Source: RDXT01 sp033765305 (GTDB lineage Bacteria; Bacteroidota; Bacteroidia; J057). Taken from it: DNA of 58,052 nt. Positions within the stretch are counted from its first letter, which is position 1; every line of letters begins with the position of its first letter. The notes below the pieces were generated by a model. It was not told the origin of the DNA. It did no database searches and worked only from the letters and a program-made list of their open reading frames with translations. Of this stretch, positions 8,863 to 21,176 are shown piece by piece. The stretch covers positions 1 through 58,052 of the forward strand of contig JANRID010000066.1 in NCBI GenBank assembly GCA_033765305.1, in the 5' to 3' direction. A program made the position numbers and the translations under genes.

Positions 8863-9097
8863 ACCTGTCTGCTATCAGGGGGTAAAACTACAACAAATCC
8901 GGCTTGCGAAGGCAGGATTTCGCTGCCGCAGCAGGCCGCACCGCAATGCTTCCGCCCCCTGTAACATTTGATGCGATTTGCATATGGTAATTGCGCCCGC
9001 AGCCCGTAACTAGCACGGTAATCGGACAGGGTGTCCGGGGCCTACAACCGGAGGAATACAGGATGCAGCAGGCTCGACGCTGGAATTGAATGAGAAG

Positions 9098-9712
9098 ATG
9101 ATGATGACGCCAACCACGGCCAGCGGCGCCGGAACCCGCCGCATCAAGCTGCTGTTCTTCGATCCAGATGGCCGGCAGCCGTCCGTTTCACCCTGGCAGC
9201 AGGAGACCGGCCTCGATCCGGAGCTGCATACCGAGCAGCAGAAATATCCCTTTATCCGCCGCCTGCTGGACTGGGTGCCGGATCTGGTCATCGCGCATGC
9301 TGCGCCTGCAGGCTTCGACGGCTGGGAAATCGCCGGCCTGCTGCAGGCCATCACGCCCCGGATTCCGCTCATTGTGCTCGGGTATCCGGGCGAGCCGCAG
9401 ACGCATGCCAGCGCGTACGCGCCGGACGAGGTGCTCTATCTGGCCGCTTCCGAACGGGATCTGCTGCCCTGGGCCATCGAAAGCGCCCTCCTGCTCAACG
9501 AGTCCTCCAGCATGCTGCTGGCCCGTATGCGCGTGATGAGCCGCATCCGCGAAAACCTCATGGGTCTCGACCACATCCGGGCCTTCCTCGGCGATGGCCT
9601 CGCGCATGGCGGCAGCGACCCTCAGAACCTGATGGGGCAGATCGACAGGACCATGACGTATCTCGAATCGCTGGGCCGCTCCCTGCGGGCTCCCGCAGAC
9701 CGGTCTGCATAA
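9098..9712 (+). CDS. Receiver-like (CheY-fold) protein lacking the phosphorylation site
   Basis: About 204 residues from ATG 9098 (TTG 9086 also possible). The pattern of a response-regulator receiver is visible: beta1 IKLLFFDPD, beta3 PDLVIAHAAPAGFDGWEI, beta4 IPLIVLGYPG and beta5 VLYLAAS followed by helix 5. Where a receiver has the phospho-acceptor Asp (DLVLLD..MPGMDG) there is His or Ala, and the conserved Lys of beta5 is absent. A helical extension follows (residues ~145-204). It could be a pseudo-receiver adaptor. No histidine kinase is nearby. It ends before a strong terminator at 9747. Confidence 0.6.
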   Translation: MMMTPTTASGAGTRRIKLLFFDPDGRQPSVSPWQQETGLDPELHTEQQKYPFIRRLLDWVPDLVIAHAAPAGFDGWEIAGLLQAITPRIPLIVLGYPGEPQTHASAYAPDEVLYLAASERDLLPWAIESALLLNESSSMLLARMRVMSRIRENLMGLDHIRAFLGDGLAHGGSDPQNLMGQIDRTMTYLESLGRSLRAPADRSA

Positions 9713-9746
9713 GATAACCCGAATTCTCTACAGACACGATGCAGGA

Positions 9747-9776
9747 CAGGGGTGGCCTTTAGCTGCCCCTGTTTTT
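9747..9776 (+). terminator. Rho-independent terminator after the pseudo-receiver gene
   Basis: A 10-bp stem with two G-U pairs, CAGGGGTGGC / GCTGCCCCTG (9747-9756 with 9762-9771), a five-base loop, then TTTTTCTTTTT. The stop codon of the convergent SIR2 gene (9759-9761) falls inside the loop, so the last SIR2 codons (Lys/Arg-rich tail) double as the T-tract of this terminator. Confidence 0.8.
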
Positions 9777-10658
9777 CTTTTTGCGCTTTTTGGGCTTCTC
9801 CGGAGCGGGAAGCAGCGGCGGCAGGTCGTCGATGGCCTTGCCGTAGGCTTCCAGATACAGGCTTTCGAGGAATTCCGTCAGCCCCTGGCCCGGATCGCGG
9901 TTGGGCGAAACGATCGGCGTAATCCCCCGCGATTCCAGCACCCGCTCCTGAATGGGGTTGGGCTTGATGAGCAGAATGTAGGATTTGGGCTTGGCATCCA
10001 GGTTGTTGGCGTGCTGCCAGAGCTTGTTGAGCTTGTAGAGCAGAAACCGGATGTTGATGTCCGTGAGGCTGTAGCCGATAAACAGGATGGAGCGCCCCAG
10101 CACATCGGCCCGGAGCTTGATGTCCAGCGGCGTCTCGAAGTCCAGCCGGTCGAAGTAGCTGCTTTCGGTGAGCACGATCGAGGAGTCGTGGTCAAAATCG
10201 CCGTGAAATTTCACGATCTGCGTGATTCCGTCGCGGACGCTCTTGATGTCCGACACGTCGGCGATCTTCACGTAGGGCTTTCCATATGCCTCGAAGGCGG
10301 TCTCGATCCAGCGGTCGTAATTGGTGGTGTAAATGAGCGGCGTATCCAGCTCCACAATCAGCCGGTGAATCCGCGACTGGCGGATATCCACCTGATCGCT
10401 GTGCCATTTGCGGTCCATCCAGCTCCGCAGCGACCCGATGCCCCGGTTGAGCTTGTAGTATTCGGCCAGCACGAGGTGGTCGCCCAGGGTCTTGTACACA
10501 TCCTTGTGATAACCCAGATCCTCGGCCAGCTTGTCGATCAGCTCGCTCCAGGAAGGCAGGCCCAGGTTCATGGAGATGCCGCCGCCTACGAAGAGGATGG
10601 CGGTGCGGCTGCGGATCGCCTTGACGAGGTCGTTGAGGCTGTTGGAGCTGTAGAGCAT
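9759..10658 (-). CDS. SIR2-like domain protein (predicted NAD-consuming enzyme)
   Basis: 299 residues. A SIR2-type Rossmann fold: FVGGGISMNLGLPSW (23-37) is the NAD-binding loop, YTTNYDRWIE (110-119) supplies N113/D115, FHGD (151-154) supplies the catalytic His152, and GYSLTD (195-200) is typical of the SIR2_2 group found in bacterial immune proteins such as ThsA and DSR. The zinc-binding Cys4 module of protein deacetylases is absent, which favours NAD hydrolysis over deacetylation. A Pro-rich hinge and a tail of Lys/Arg (EKPKKRKKK) end the protein. Only 3 bases separate it from the upstream phosphotransferase gene, so the two are co-transcribed. A standalone short SIR2 could act in anti-phage abortive infection; that role is an inference. 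Confidence 0.85.
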   Translation of the reverse strand: MLYSSNSLNDLVKAIRSRTAILFVGGGISMNLGLPSWSELIDKLAEDLGYHKDVYKTLGDHLVLAEYYKLNRGIGSLRSWMDRKWHSDQVDIRQSRIHRLIVELDTPLIYTTNYDRWIETAFEAYGKPYVKIADVSDIKSVRDGITQIVKFHGDFDHDSSIVLTESSYFDRLDFETPLDIKLRADVLGRSILFIGYSLTDINIRFLLYKLNKLWQHANNLDAKPKSYILLIKPNPIQERVLESRGITPIVSPNRDPGQGLTEFLESLYLEAYGKAIDDLPPLLPAPEKPKKRKKKNRGS

Positions 10659-10661
10659 GGG

Positions 10662-11645
10662 TTATTCCTCCAGAATCAGGGTATACGCTTCGCGCAGCAG
10701 GTCTTGTTTGGCTTGCAGATCCAGGCTCAGCGGCAGCTGCGCCAGACCGATGATCCGGCGCATCACTTCCACGCCGCTCAGCTGCCGCGCCAGGCGCCAG
10801 CTGAAGCCGGCTGGAGCCTGGTACGTATTCCGGATGCGGTCCAGCACCTCCGGCGGCTGGGCCGCCATCCGCATGTGCGCCATCATGACCGCTACATCGA
10901 ACTCGGCAGGCCCCGTGAACCCGAACTCCGGATCGATGACCTTCACCCCGCTGGCCGTGCGCAGCCAGCTGCCGGGATAGTAATCCCCGTGCAGCAGGCA
11001 GGGCCCATCGCCGAGGTACACCGCGCTCAGGTCCTGCACAGCAGCCTTCAGGCGGGCATCGGTCTTGTATTCCATCGCAGCAGCCTGCAGGCCCGGTGTC
11101 ACCTGATCGAGGCTGAAGCCGTTTTCCTCCATAAACGGATAGCGGAAGATATGCTCGGCATTCAGCTCGCGCATGGCGCGGTTTTCGAGCTTCGCTTCGG
11201 GGCGGAGCCGGTGCAGCGCGCTGAGAAACCGGAGCAGGTCCGTCAGTTCGGCTGCCTCCAGCGAGGCTCCGGGCTGGTAGATCGGGGTGAAGTCGCTGCC
11301 TTCGCCCAGGTCTTCCAGCAGCAGCATATAGTCCTCCGGGTCTGCATGCAGGACTGCCGGCGTGAAGGCACGGAGCTCCGCATCGGACTGGATCATGCGG
11401 TAAAACTGCCCTTCCACGAGCGCACGCGCCTGCGGCGCCGGAATGGAGGGGTATTTCTCCACATAGGGCCGGGCCTGTTTGATGATGAGCGTGCGGCAGT
11501 TGGTGTGGAGGCGAAGGGTGTAATTCATGTTGCCCTCGCCGGGCTTGGCAGCGGCGAGCACCGTTTCGCCGGGCAGCAGCAGCGAACGGTGTTCCAGCCA
11601 GGCCTGAAGGGCGGGGAGCTGCTGGGCGTCGAGGCGGAAGGACAT
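10662..11645 (-). CDS. Phosphotransferase of the APH/choline-kinase fold, S-methyl-5-thioribose-kinase-like
   Basis: 327 residues from ATG 11645 (an upstream start at 11729 adds unrelated residues). Motifs: nucleotide loop GEGNMNYT (36-43), IIKQA with K56, the catalytic loop LLHGDYYPGSW with D221, and the metal-binding KVIDPEFGF with D238. The combination GEGNMNYT, KQARPYVEKYPSIPAP and HGD..PGS resembles methylthioribose kinase MtnK, which phosphorylates 5-methylthioribose in methionine salvage, but the protein is shorter than MtnK (about 400) and no other mtn gene is nearby. First gene of a two-gene unit with the SIR2 protein. Confidence 0.75.
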   Translation of the reverse strand: MSFRLDAQQLPALQAWLEHRSLLLPGETVLAAAKPGEGNMNYTLRLHTNCRTLIIKQARPYVEKYPSIPAPQARALVEGQFYRMIQSDAELRAFTPAVLHADPEDYMLLLEDLGEGSDFTPIYQPGASLEAAELTDLLRFLSALHRLRPEAKLENRAMRELNAEHIFRYPFMEENGFSLDQVTPGLQAAAMEYKTDARLKAAVQDLSAVYLGDGPCLLHGDYYPGSWLRTASGVKVIDPEFGFTGPAEFDVAVMMAHMRMAAQPPEVLDRIRNTYQAPAGFSWRLARQLSGVEVMRRIIGLAQLPLSLDLQAKQDLLREAYTLILEE

Positions 11646-11729
11646 AGCTTTGTCGGTTTTCAGGGGTAAAATTGCGCCTTTCCCGCCAATTCCCAAATCT
11701 TCGGCGCTGCAATGCCGCCTGTAAGACAC

Positions 11730-11759
11730 AGCCGGAGCCCCGCGGACGGAGCTCCGGCT
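11730..11759 (-). terminator. Hairpin downstream of the 1,774-residue T9SS cargo gene
   Basis: A perfect 9-bp inverted repeat AGCCGGAGC / GCTCCGGCT (11730-11738 and 11751-11759), 20 bases past the stop codon at 11780. No T-tract follows on the minus strand, so it may act as an mRNA-stabilising or Rho-assisted end. Confidence 0.5.
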
Positions 11760-11779
11760 GCAAGCCAGTGCCGGGCAGC

Positions 11780-17104
<5,325 letters not shown>

Positions 17105-17483
17105 GCGAAACAACAGGTTTGTCTGGGGGAAAAGAACCACATGCCGTTCCGCGGCAGGAACAGCAGTCAGAAAAGAAGAACATTTCCGTCCGGAGGTTAC
17201 ACCGCTGATGCAGACGGGCGCAAGGGAAAAACGGCTTAGCTGAAATTAAATTAGAGATAAAATCGTCAACATCAAGTTCTTCGGGGCATAAATCCCCAGT
17301 ATTTCAAAAAAAATAAGCCCGGAAAAATAATTCCGTGCACGATACGTTTTAGCGGAATTTCCTGCTCCGGCGCGCGATCCGGCGGTTTCAGCCCGTATAG
17401 AAACAGCGACTCCGGGCCTTGGGGGCCCGGAGTCTGGCATCTGAATGCGCACCTTCGGAGATGTGTAAAAATGCTGCTGTATG
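17105..17483. other. Intergenic region between the two T9SS cargo genes
   Basis: 379 bases. It holds the hairpin at 17408-17434 and, between about 17235 and 17330, an A+T-rich stretch likely to contain the promoter of the gene starting at 17104. I see no clean TAnnTTTG box, no small gene and no RNA gene. Confidence 0.6.
17408..17434 (-). terminator. Strong hairpin terminator of the 531-residue T9SS cargo gene
   Basis: A perfect 11-bp stem GACTCCGGGCC / GGCCCGGAGTC with a five-base loop, 50 bases beyond the stop at 17484. No long T-run follows on the minus strand. Confidence 0.65.
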
Positions 17484-19079
17484 TTATTTCGAGACAGATA
17501 TGGACTGTACTGCGGCGAACCGCGCAGCACTGAGGCGCAGCACATAGAGGCCTGCGGGCATGCGGTCTGCGGGCAGTGCCCATGAGACGGGCTGTGCTGC
17601 ATCGGCCACACCCTGATAGAGCACTGCTACCCGCGCGCCGGAGGCATTGAACAGCTCTGCGCGAAGGGGCTGGGTTTCATCCACGATCAGCTCCACGCGG
17701 CTGGCTGCTGTGACCGGATTGGGCGCTACCACCAGGCTGTAGGGCTGCATGGGGGCCAGGCGCACACTGATCTGCTCGCTGTAGGCAAAGGCGCCGTCGT
17801 AGTCTTCCTGCCGGAGCCGGAAATGGTGCAGACCTGCGGCCATGGGCGGGGTAAGGAATGCATAGCGGGAGATCTCCTGCCGGTCGCCGCCGCCGGGCAC
17901 AAAGCCCAGGGCATCATATTGGCGCCCGTCCAGGCTATGCTCGACGGTGAAGCCCCGGTTCTGAAGCTCGGAGGCAGTCGCCCAGTTGAGCTGCACCTGG
18001 CGGTCCTGCGGCGAAGCGTCGAAGGAGAGCCATTCGACCGGGAAGGAGAAGGAGCAGGTCTCAAAGAGGGTGACCTTATTGCTGACATTGCCGCAGCCGC
18101 TGCCGCCGGGATCGCTGAATGCTTTGAGCCGGTAGTCGCCGAGGTGGCTTCCATCCGGGGTCGGGGCAATCAGCAGGGGCGTCGGGGTGGCATCGGAGGC
18201 GACGATGGAGTCGTTCTGGAGCCATTCGAAGAACTGCCATCCGGAGGCCAGGGTTGCGGGGGTAGGGGAGAGCTGAACGACGGTGGAGCCGCTGTCCGGG
18301 CATTGGCTGACATCGCCGATGGCAACCACGCCGACGTCCTGGCCGCAGAGGCCGAAGTAGACGCCGTCTATGGCGAGGTCGTTGCCCTGGGTCTGGAAGA
18401 TTTTATTCCGGACGGCGAGGGTGGCGGAGGTGACATTGGGCCCGGAGAGCCAGGTGCCGGAGATCTGAATCCAGACGGTGGAGTCGCGGCGGCGCTGGCG
18501 GGGCAGGACAAACTCGCCGTTGGGCGACAGAACGCCGTCGATGTAGTAGCCATTGATGGGCTGGCCATTGACTTCGAGGTCGAACTGCGGGTCGATGCCG
18601 GAGTAGCCGGGTGCGCCCCGGACGTAGAGATTTTTCGCGTAGACCGAAAACACATAGCTCGTATTGGGGCATACGGTCACAGTCTGCTGCCAGATGTTGT
18701 CATTGACACCGCTGGCGCTGCTGGGGTCTCCGACGAAGAACTTGCCGGTTCCGGGCGCATTGCGGTCGGAGGCGATCCAGATCGAGCGCAGGTCAAAGCC
18801 GGGGGCATTGTAGCAGACCGTATTCGGGGGGAAGGGCCCGATGCTGCTGGTAACGGCATATTCGCCGAAGGCGCAGATGTAGCCGGCAGGGTTGTAGGTG
18901 TAGTCGGAGGTAAATCCTGCGTTGTTCTCGTCGAACTCGGGATTGACAACCAGATTGGGGCCGGTGACGCCGCAGGCGCCGGGGATGGGGCCGCCGGCCT
19001 GGGCGAGCAGTGCGCCGGAGGCGGCGAGCATCCAGCACAGGAATACCGGCATGCGCCGGGAAGCAAGGGCCAAAGCCAT
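17484..19079 (-). CDS. T9SS-secreted protein with carbohydrate-binding-like N-terminus
   Basis: 531 residues. Signal peptide (MPVFLCWMLAASGALLAQ; an alternative start is 19052). Residues ~40-215 form a jelly-roll-like domain beginning NLVVNPEFDENNAGF, the usual opening of CBM-like domains in Bacteroidota secreted proteins. Residues ~250-345 are an Ig-like unit. FPVEWLSFDASPQDRQVQLNWATASE is the common pre-sorting linker, and the last ~80 residues are a T9SS type A domain (VVAPNPVTAASRVEL...LPADRMPAGLYVLRL). Cys pairs suggest disulfides. No catalytic motif. Probably exported and anchored or released; ligand unknown. Confidence 0.85.
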   Translation of the reverse strand: MALALASRRMPVFLCWMLAASGALLAQAGGPIPGACGVTGPNLVVNPEFDENNAGFTSDYTYNPAGYICAFGEYAVTSSIGPFPPNTVCYNAPGFDLRSIWIASDRNAPGTGKFFVGDPSSASGVNDNIWQQTVTVCPNTSYVFSVYAKNLYVRGAPGYSGIDPQFDLEVNGQPINGYYIDGVLSPNGEFVLPRQRRRDSTVWIQISGTWLSGPNVTSATLAVRNKIFQTQGNDLAIDGVYFGLCGQDVGVVAIGDVSQCPDSGSTVVQLSPTPATLASGWQFFEWLQNDSIVASDATPTPLLIAPTPDGSHLGDYRLKAFSDPGGSGCGNVSNKVTLFETCSFSFPVEWLSFDASPQDRQVQLNWATASELQNRGFTVEHSLDGRQYDALGFVPGGGDRQEISRYAFLTPPMAAGLHHFRLRQEDYDGAFAYSEQISVRLAPMQPYSLVVAPNPVTAASRVELIVDETQPLRAELFNASGARVAVLYQGVADAAQPVSWALPADRMPAGLYVLRLSAARFAAVQSISVSK

Positions 19080-19400
19080 AGGATTACGGTGTGTCGGGTG
19101 TTAACAGGTTAATCCAAGCGTGGGATTTTACAATCCCGGATGCAAGATATGTAATAAAATTTGACTTTTAATTCTTTTTTTATCCGGTACTTATATGATC
19201 AGTCTTCCTGCTTGGGTGTACAAATCTGATTTTCAGGCAAGGAACGTTGAGCGTGTTTCGTTTTTAGTCAATTGCGGCAGGCGGCGGAATGTAAGAAACC
19301 AGTGCTGTGCGGGCCGATCTGCCGGATGCAGGGCTGCAGAAAAGCGATGCAGCCCGCCAGGAGCTGGCGGGCTGCAGGGAATCGGGATAGCCGGGGCCCG
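19080..19400. other. Intergenic region between secG and the T9SS cargo gene
   Basis: 321 bases, A+T-rich from about 19125 to 19200. A short hairpin GGGATT-TTAC-AATCCC (19123-19138) lies in the leader of the gene starting at 19079, and upstream of it on the minus strand is a TATCTTGC sequence resembling a weak -7 box. The secG terminator is at 19348-19376. No gene seen. Confidence 0.55.
19348..19376 (-). terminator. Terminator of the miaB-to-secG operon
   Basis: A perfect 13-bp stem (TGCAGCCCGCCAG / CTGGCGGGCTGCA) with a three-base loop, 24 bases after the secG stop; on the minus strand it is followed by TCGCTTTTC. Confidence 0.75.
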
Positions 19401-19757
19401 TTATTCCGGGGCCTGCTCGGGCTGAGCGGGGGCCTGCGGCAGGCTATTGGGATCCGGCATGGAGACCGGATTGGAAATGATCTGATTTTCGATGCTTTTG
19501 CCCATCCGGAGCTGGCCGGAGTCGCCGGCAGAGGCATTTCCGGCGAGGTTGGCTACGATCGCGAGCACGCCGATGACAATGGCAAGACCCCAGGTGACCT
19601 TTTCGATCAGCTCATTTCCGCGGCGCACGCCGAGGATCTGGGTGGCGGTGCCGCCGAAGGTGGAGTTCAGTCCGCCGCCTTTGCTGTTCTGGATGATCAC
19701 CGCGAGGGTCATCAGGATGGCTGCGAGGATGCAGAGTATACTGAGTAGGACAATCAT
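19401..19757 (-). CDS. secG: Protein translocase subunit SecG
   Basis: 118 residues. Two transmembrane helices (about 3-22 and 54-74) separated by the SecG signature loop NSKGGGLNSTFGG (24-36). SecG joins SecY and SecE in the inner-membrane translocon. The C-terminal ~40 residues are a Pro/Gln-rich tail (PQAPAQPEQAPE). Its ATG overlaps the stop of the upstream TPR gene (ATGA), showing translational coupling at the end of a long minus-strand operon. Confidence 0.95.
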   Translation of the reverse strand: MIVLLSILCILAAILMTLAVIIQNSKGGGLNSTFGGTATQILGVRRGNELIEKVTWGLAIVIGVLAIVANLAGNASAGDSGQLRMGKSIENQIISNPVSMPDPNSLPQAPAQPEQAPE

Positions 19758-20548
19758 TCTGCTAGCAGTTGTTGGATTCGGGCTTCAAAATAAGCGCTTT
19801 TCTCGGGGAAACGCAAACGAAGTTTCTGATAAATGCGCAGGGCTTCGGCTTTATTATCCTGGCGGATATGGAGCTGTGCGAGGGTTTCGGTCATCCAGGC
19901 ATCGTCGGCATGCAGGCTTTGGCGGGCGAAGCGGTGTTCTTCTTCGGGTGCGTCCTGCGGGGGGCGGCTGGGCTTGAGGGTCGCGCCGCCTTCAAGGAAT
20001 CGGTCGATGAGATGGGCTGCTCTGCGGCGGCGCCCGGCTTTGGGGGGCAGCAGGGCGCGGGCGCTTTCAGCGGTCCGGGCCTGGATGCCGGGAATGGCAG
20101 GCAGAAAGTGCCGGGTAATCCGGCGGATGCGCTGTTCAAGCGCGGCGGCGGCGGGCCCTGGCTGGGGCGTGTCCCAGGCAAAAACCTGGTCTGCCGGGAT
20201 ACGGCGGACGGGCTCAGGGGTGTCCGGTTCCGCGCCAATGCGGAAGCTGGCCGGGCCCGGGGGGCTGTTGAGGAAAAAGGGGAACATGGACGCATCGGGT
20301 TCGGGATGTGCAGGCGCTGGCGGGTCGATCCAGGCCGTCTGGCCGTGCAGGTAGGCGCGCAGGCGTACGCGGCTGGGGGCGTAGGCAGCAGCCGTGAAGC
20401 AGGCCTGCTCATCCTGGCTGGTTTTGGCGCGGATCCAGTGAGCGAGCGCGGCGTAGGGATAGTGCCGGCAAAACGCGTCGAGCTGCGTCTTTCCGGACGC
20501 ATCCACCCCATCTTTGAGGGAACGTTCGAGCAGCTCGAAGAGAATCAC
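19754..20548 (-). CDS. TPR-like hypothetical protein of the lptE-secG operon
   Basis: 264 residues from a GTG at 20548; no nearby ATG fits. Helical N-terminus (FELLERSL, HYPYAALAHWIRAK), a long Pro/Ala-rich middle, and a C-terminal TPR-like hairpin (TLAQLHIRQDNKAEALRIYQKLRLRFPEKSAYF). Comparable proteins occupy this slot between LptE and SecG genes in other Bacteroidota (from memory). No signal peptide. A role in envelope biogenesis is only suggested by context. Confidence 0.75.
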   Translation of the reverse strand: MILFELLERSLKDGVDASGKTQLDAFCRHYPYAALAHWIRAKTSQDEQACFTAAAYAPSRVRLRAYLHGQTAWIDPPAPAHPEPDASMFPFFLNSPPGPASFRIGAEPDTPEPVRRIPADQVFAWDTPQPGPAAAALEQRIRRITRHFLPAIPGIQARTAESARALLPPKAGRRRRAAHLIDRFLEGGATLKPSRPPQDAPEEEHRFARQSLHADDAWMTETLAQLHIRQDNKAEALRIYQKLRLRFPEKSAYFEARIQQLLAE

Positions 20549-20588
20549 AGGGCCAGCGGCGGACGCAAATCAGGGTCCGTTGCGCAAC

Positions 20589-21176
20589 TTACCATTTTCC
20601 AATGGATTTGCTGAACACATCCTGGGTGATCTGCTCCAGAACGAGGCCGATCTTCTCACGTTCGACGCTGGAGAACTCCTCGGTGGCGTCGAAATCGACG
20701 AATCCGCTGAAGGTCTGCTCCCAGCTGGCCTTGGGGTCGACGTTGTTGTCGAACTTGACCCGGACGGCGATGGTGAGCCGGTTCTGGGCTGCGCGGTTTT
20801 CGCCCTGAATGGCTACGGGAGCCACGGTGAAGCGGGTTACGGCACCGCCGAGCACCACATCGGCAGCGCCGGTGGTGAGGGTAAGGCGGGACTGGGAGAG
20901 GAAGCGGTCCTGGAGCTGAATGCCGACCTCCTGGGCGAGGTAGGGGATGACGACATCGGCCTCGTTGGTGAACTGGTCGACGAAGAGGGTTTCGAGGCTG
21001 GTATCGACGGAGCCGCCGGTGAAATTGAAGCGGATGGAAATGCATCCGCTGGCCAGGAGCGGGAGGAGGAGCAGGATGATCCCCCCCCTGCCCCCCCTTT
21101 TCAAGGGGGGGAGCCTCCAGTTGCGCCCCGGCCCGGCCGGGCGCAGATCCTCCTCATGGGCGTGCAGCTGCTTCAT
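20589..21176 (-). CDS. lptE: LPS-assembly lipoprotein LptE-like
   Basis: 195 residues. Lipobox LLASGC (Cys at about residue 45), then ISIRFNFTGGSVD, the Bacteroidota LptE-like opening, followed by a family pattern ending FSKSIGKW. It would be an outer-membrane lipoprotein plugging the LptD barrel. The ATG at 21176 overlaps the stop of the AAA regulator (ATGA), so the start is well fixed, yet the signal peptide has an abnormally long n-region of about 33 residues. That extension contains RLPPLKRGGRGG, encoded by a C-run/G-run palindrome (21081-21111) that looks like an inserted dispersed repeat. Confidence 0.82.
   Translation of the reverse strand: MKQLHAHEEDLRPAGPGRNWRLPPLKRGGRGGIILLLLPLLASGCISIRFNFTGGSVDTSLETLFVDQFTNEADVVIPYLAQEVGIQLQDRFLSQSRLTLTTGAADVVLGGAVTRFTVAPVAIQGENRAAQNRLTIAVRVKFDNNVDPKASWEQTFSGFVDFDATEEFSSVEREKIGLVLEQITQDVFSKSIGKW
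21081..21111. repeat. C-run/G-run palindromic repeat inside the LptE signal-peptide region
   Basis: CCCCCCCC-TG-CCCCCCC-TTTTCAA-GGGGGGG. The inner arms 21091-21097 and 21105-21111 are perfectly complementary. Read in the gene's frame it gives the PPLKRGGRGG peptide, a known hallmark of dispersed repeats of this type in several bacterial phyla. Confidence 0.75.

Noticed and set aside
8863..9097. tRNA or small RNA in the gap between the two unrecognised genes
   Set aside because: No cloverleaf or T-loop sequence (GGTTCGAATCC-like) was seen there or in the other intergenic regions.
10662..11645. Aminoglycoside resistance gene
   Set aside because: It shares only the fold; the GEGNMNYT loop and HGD..PGS catalytic loop resemble methylthioribose kinase, not APH enzymes.
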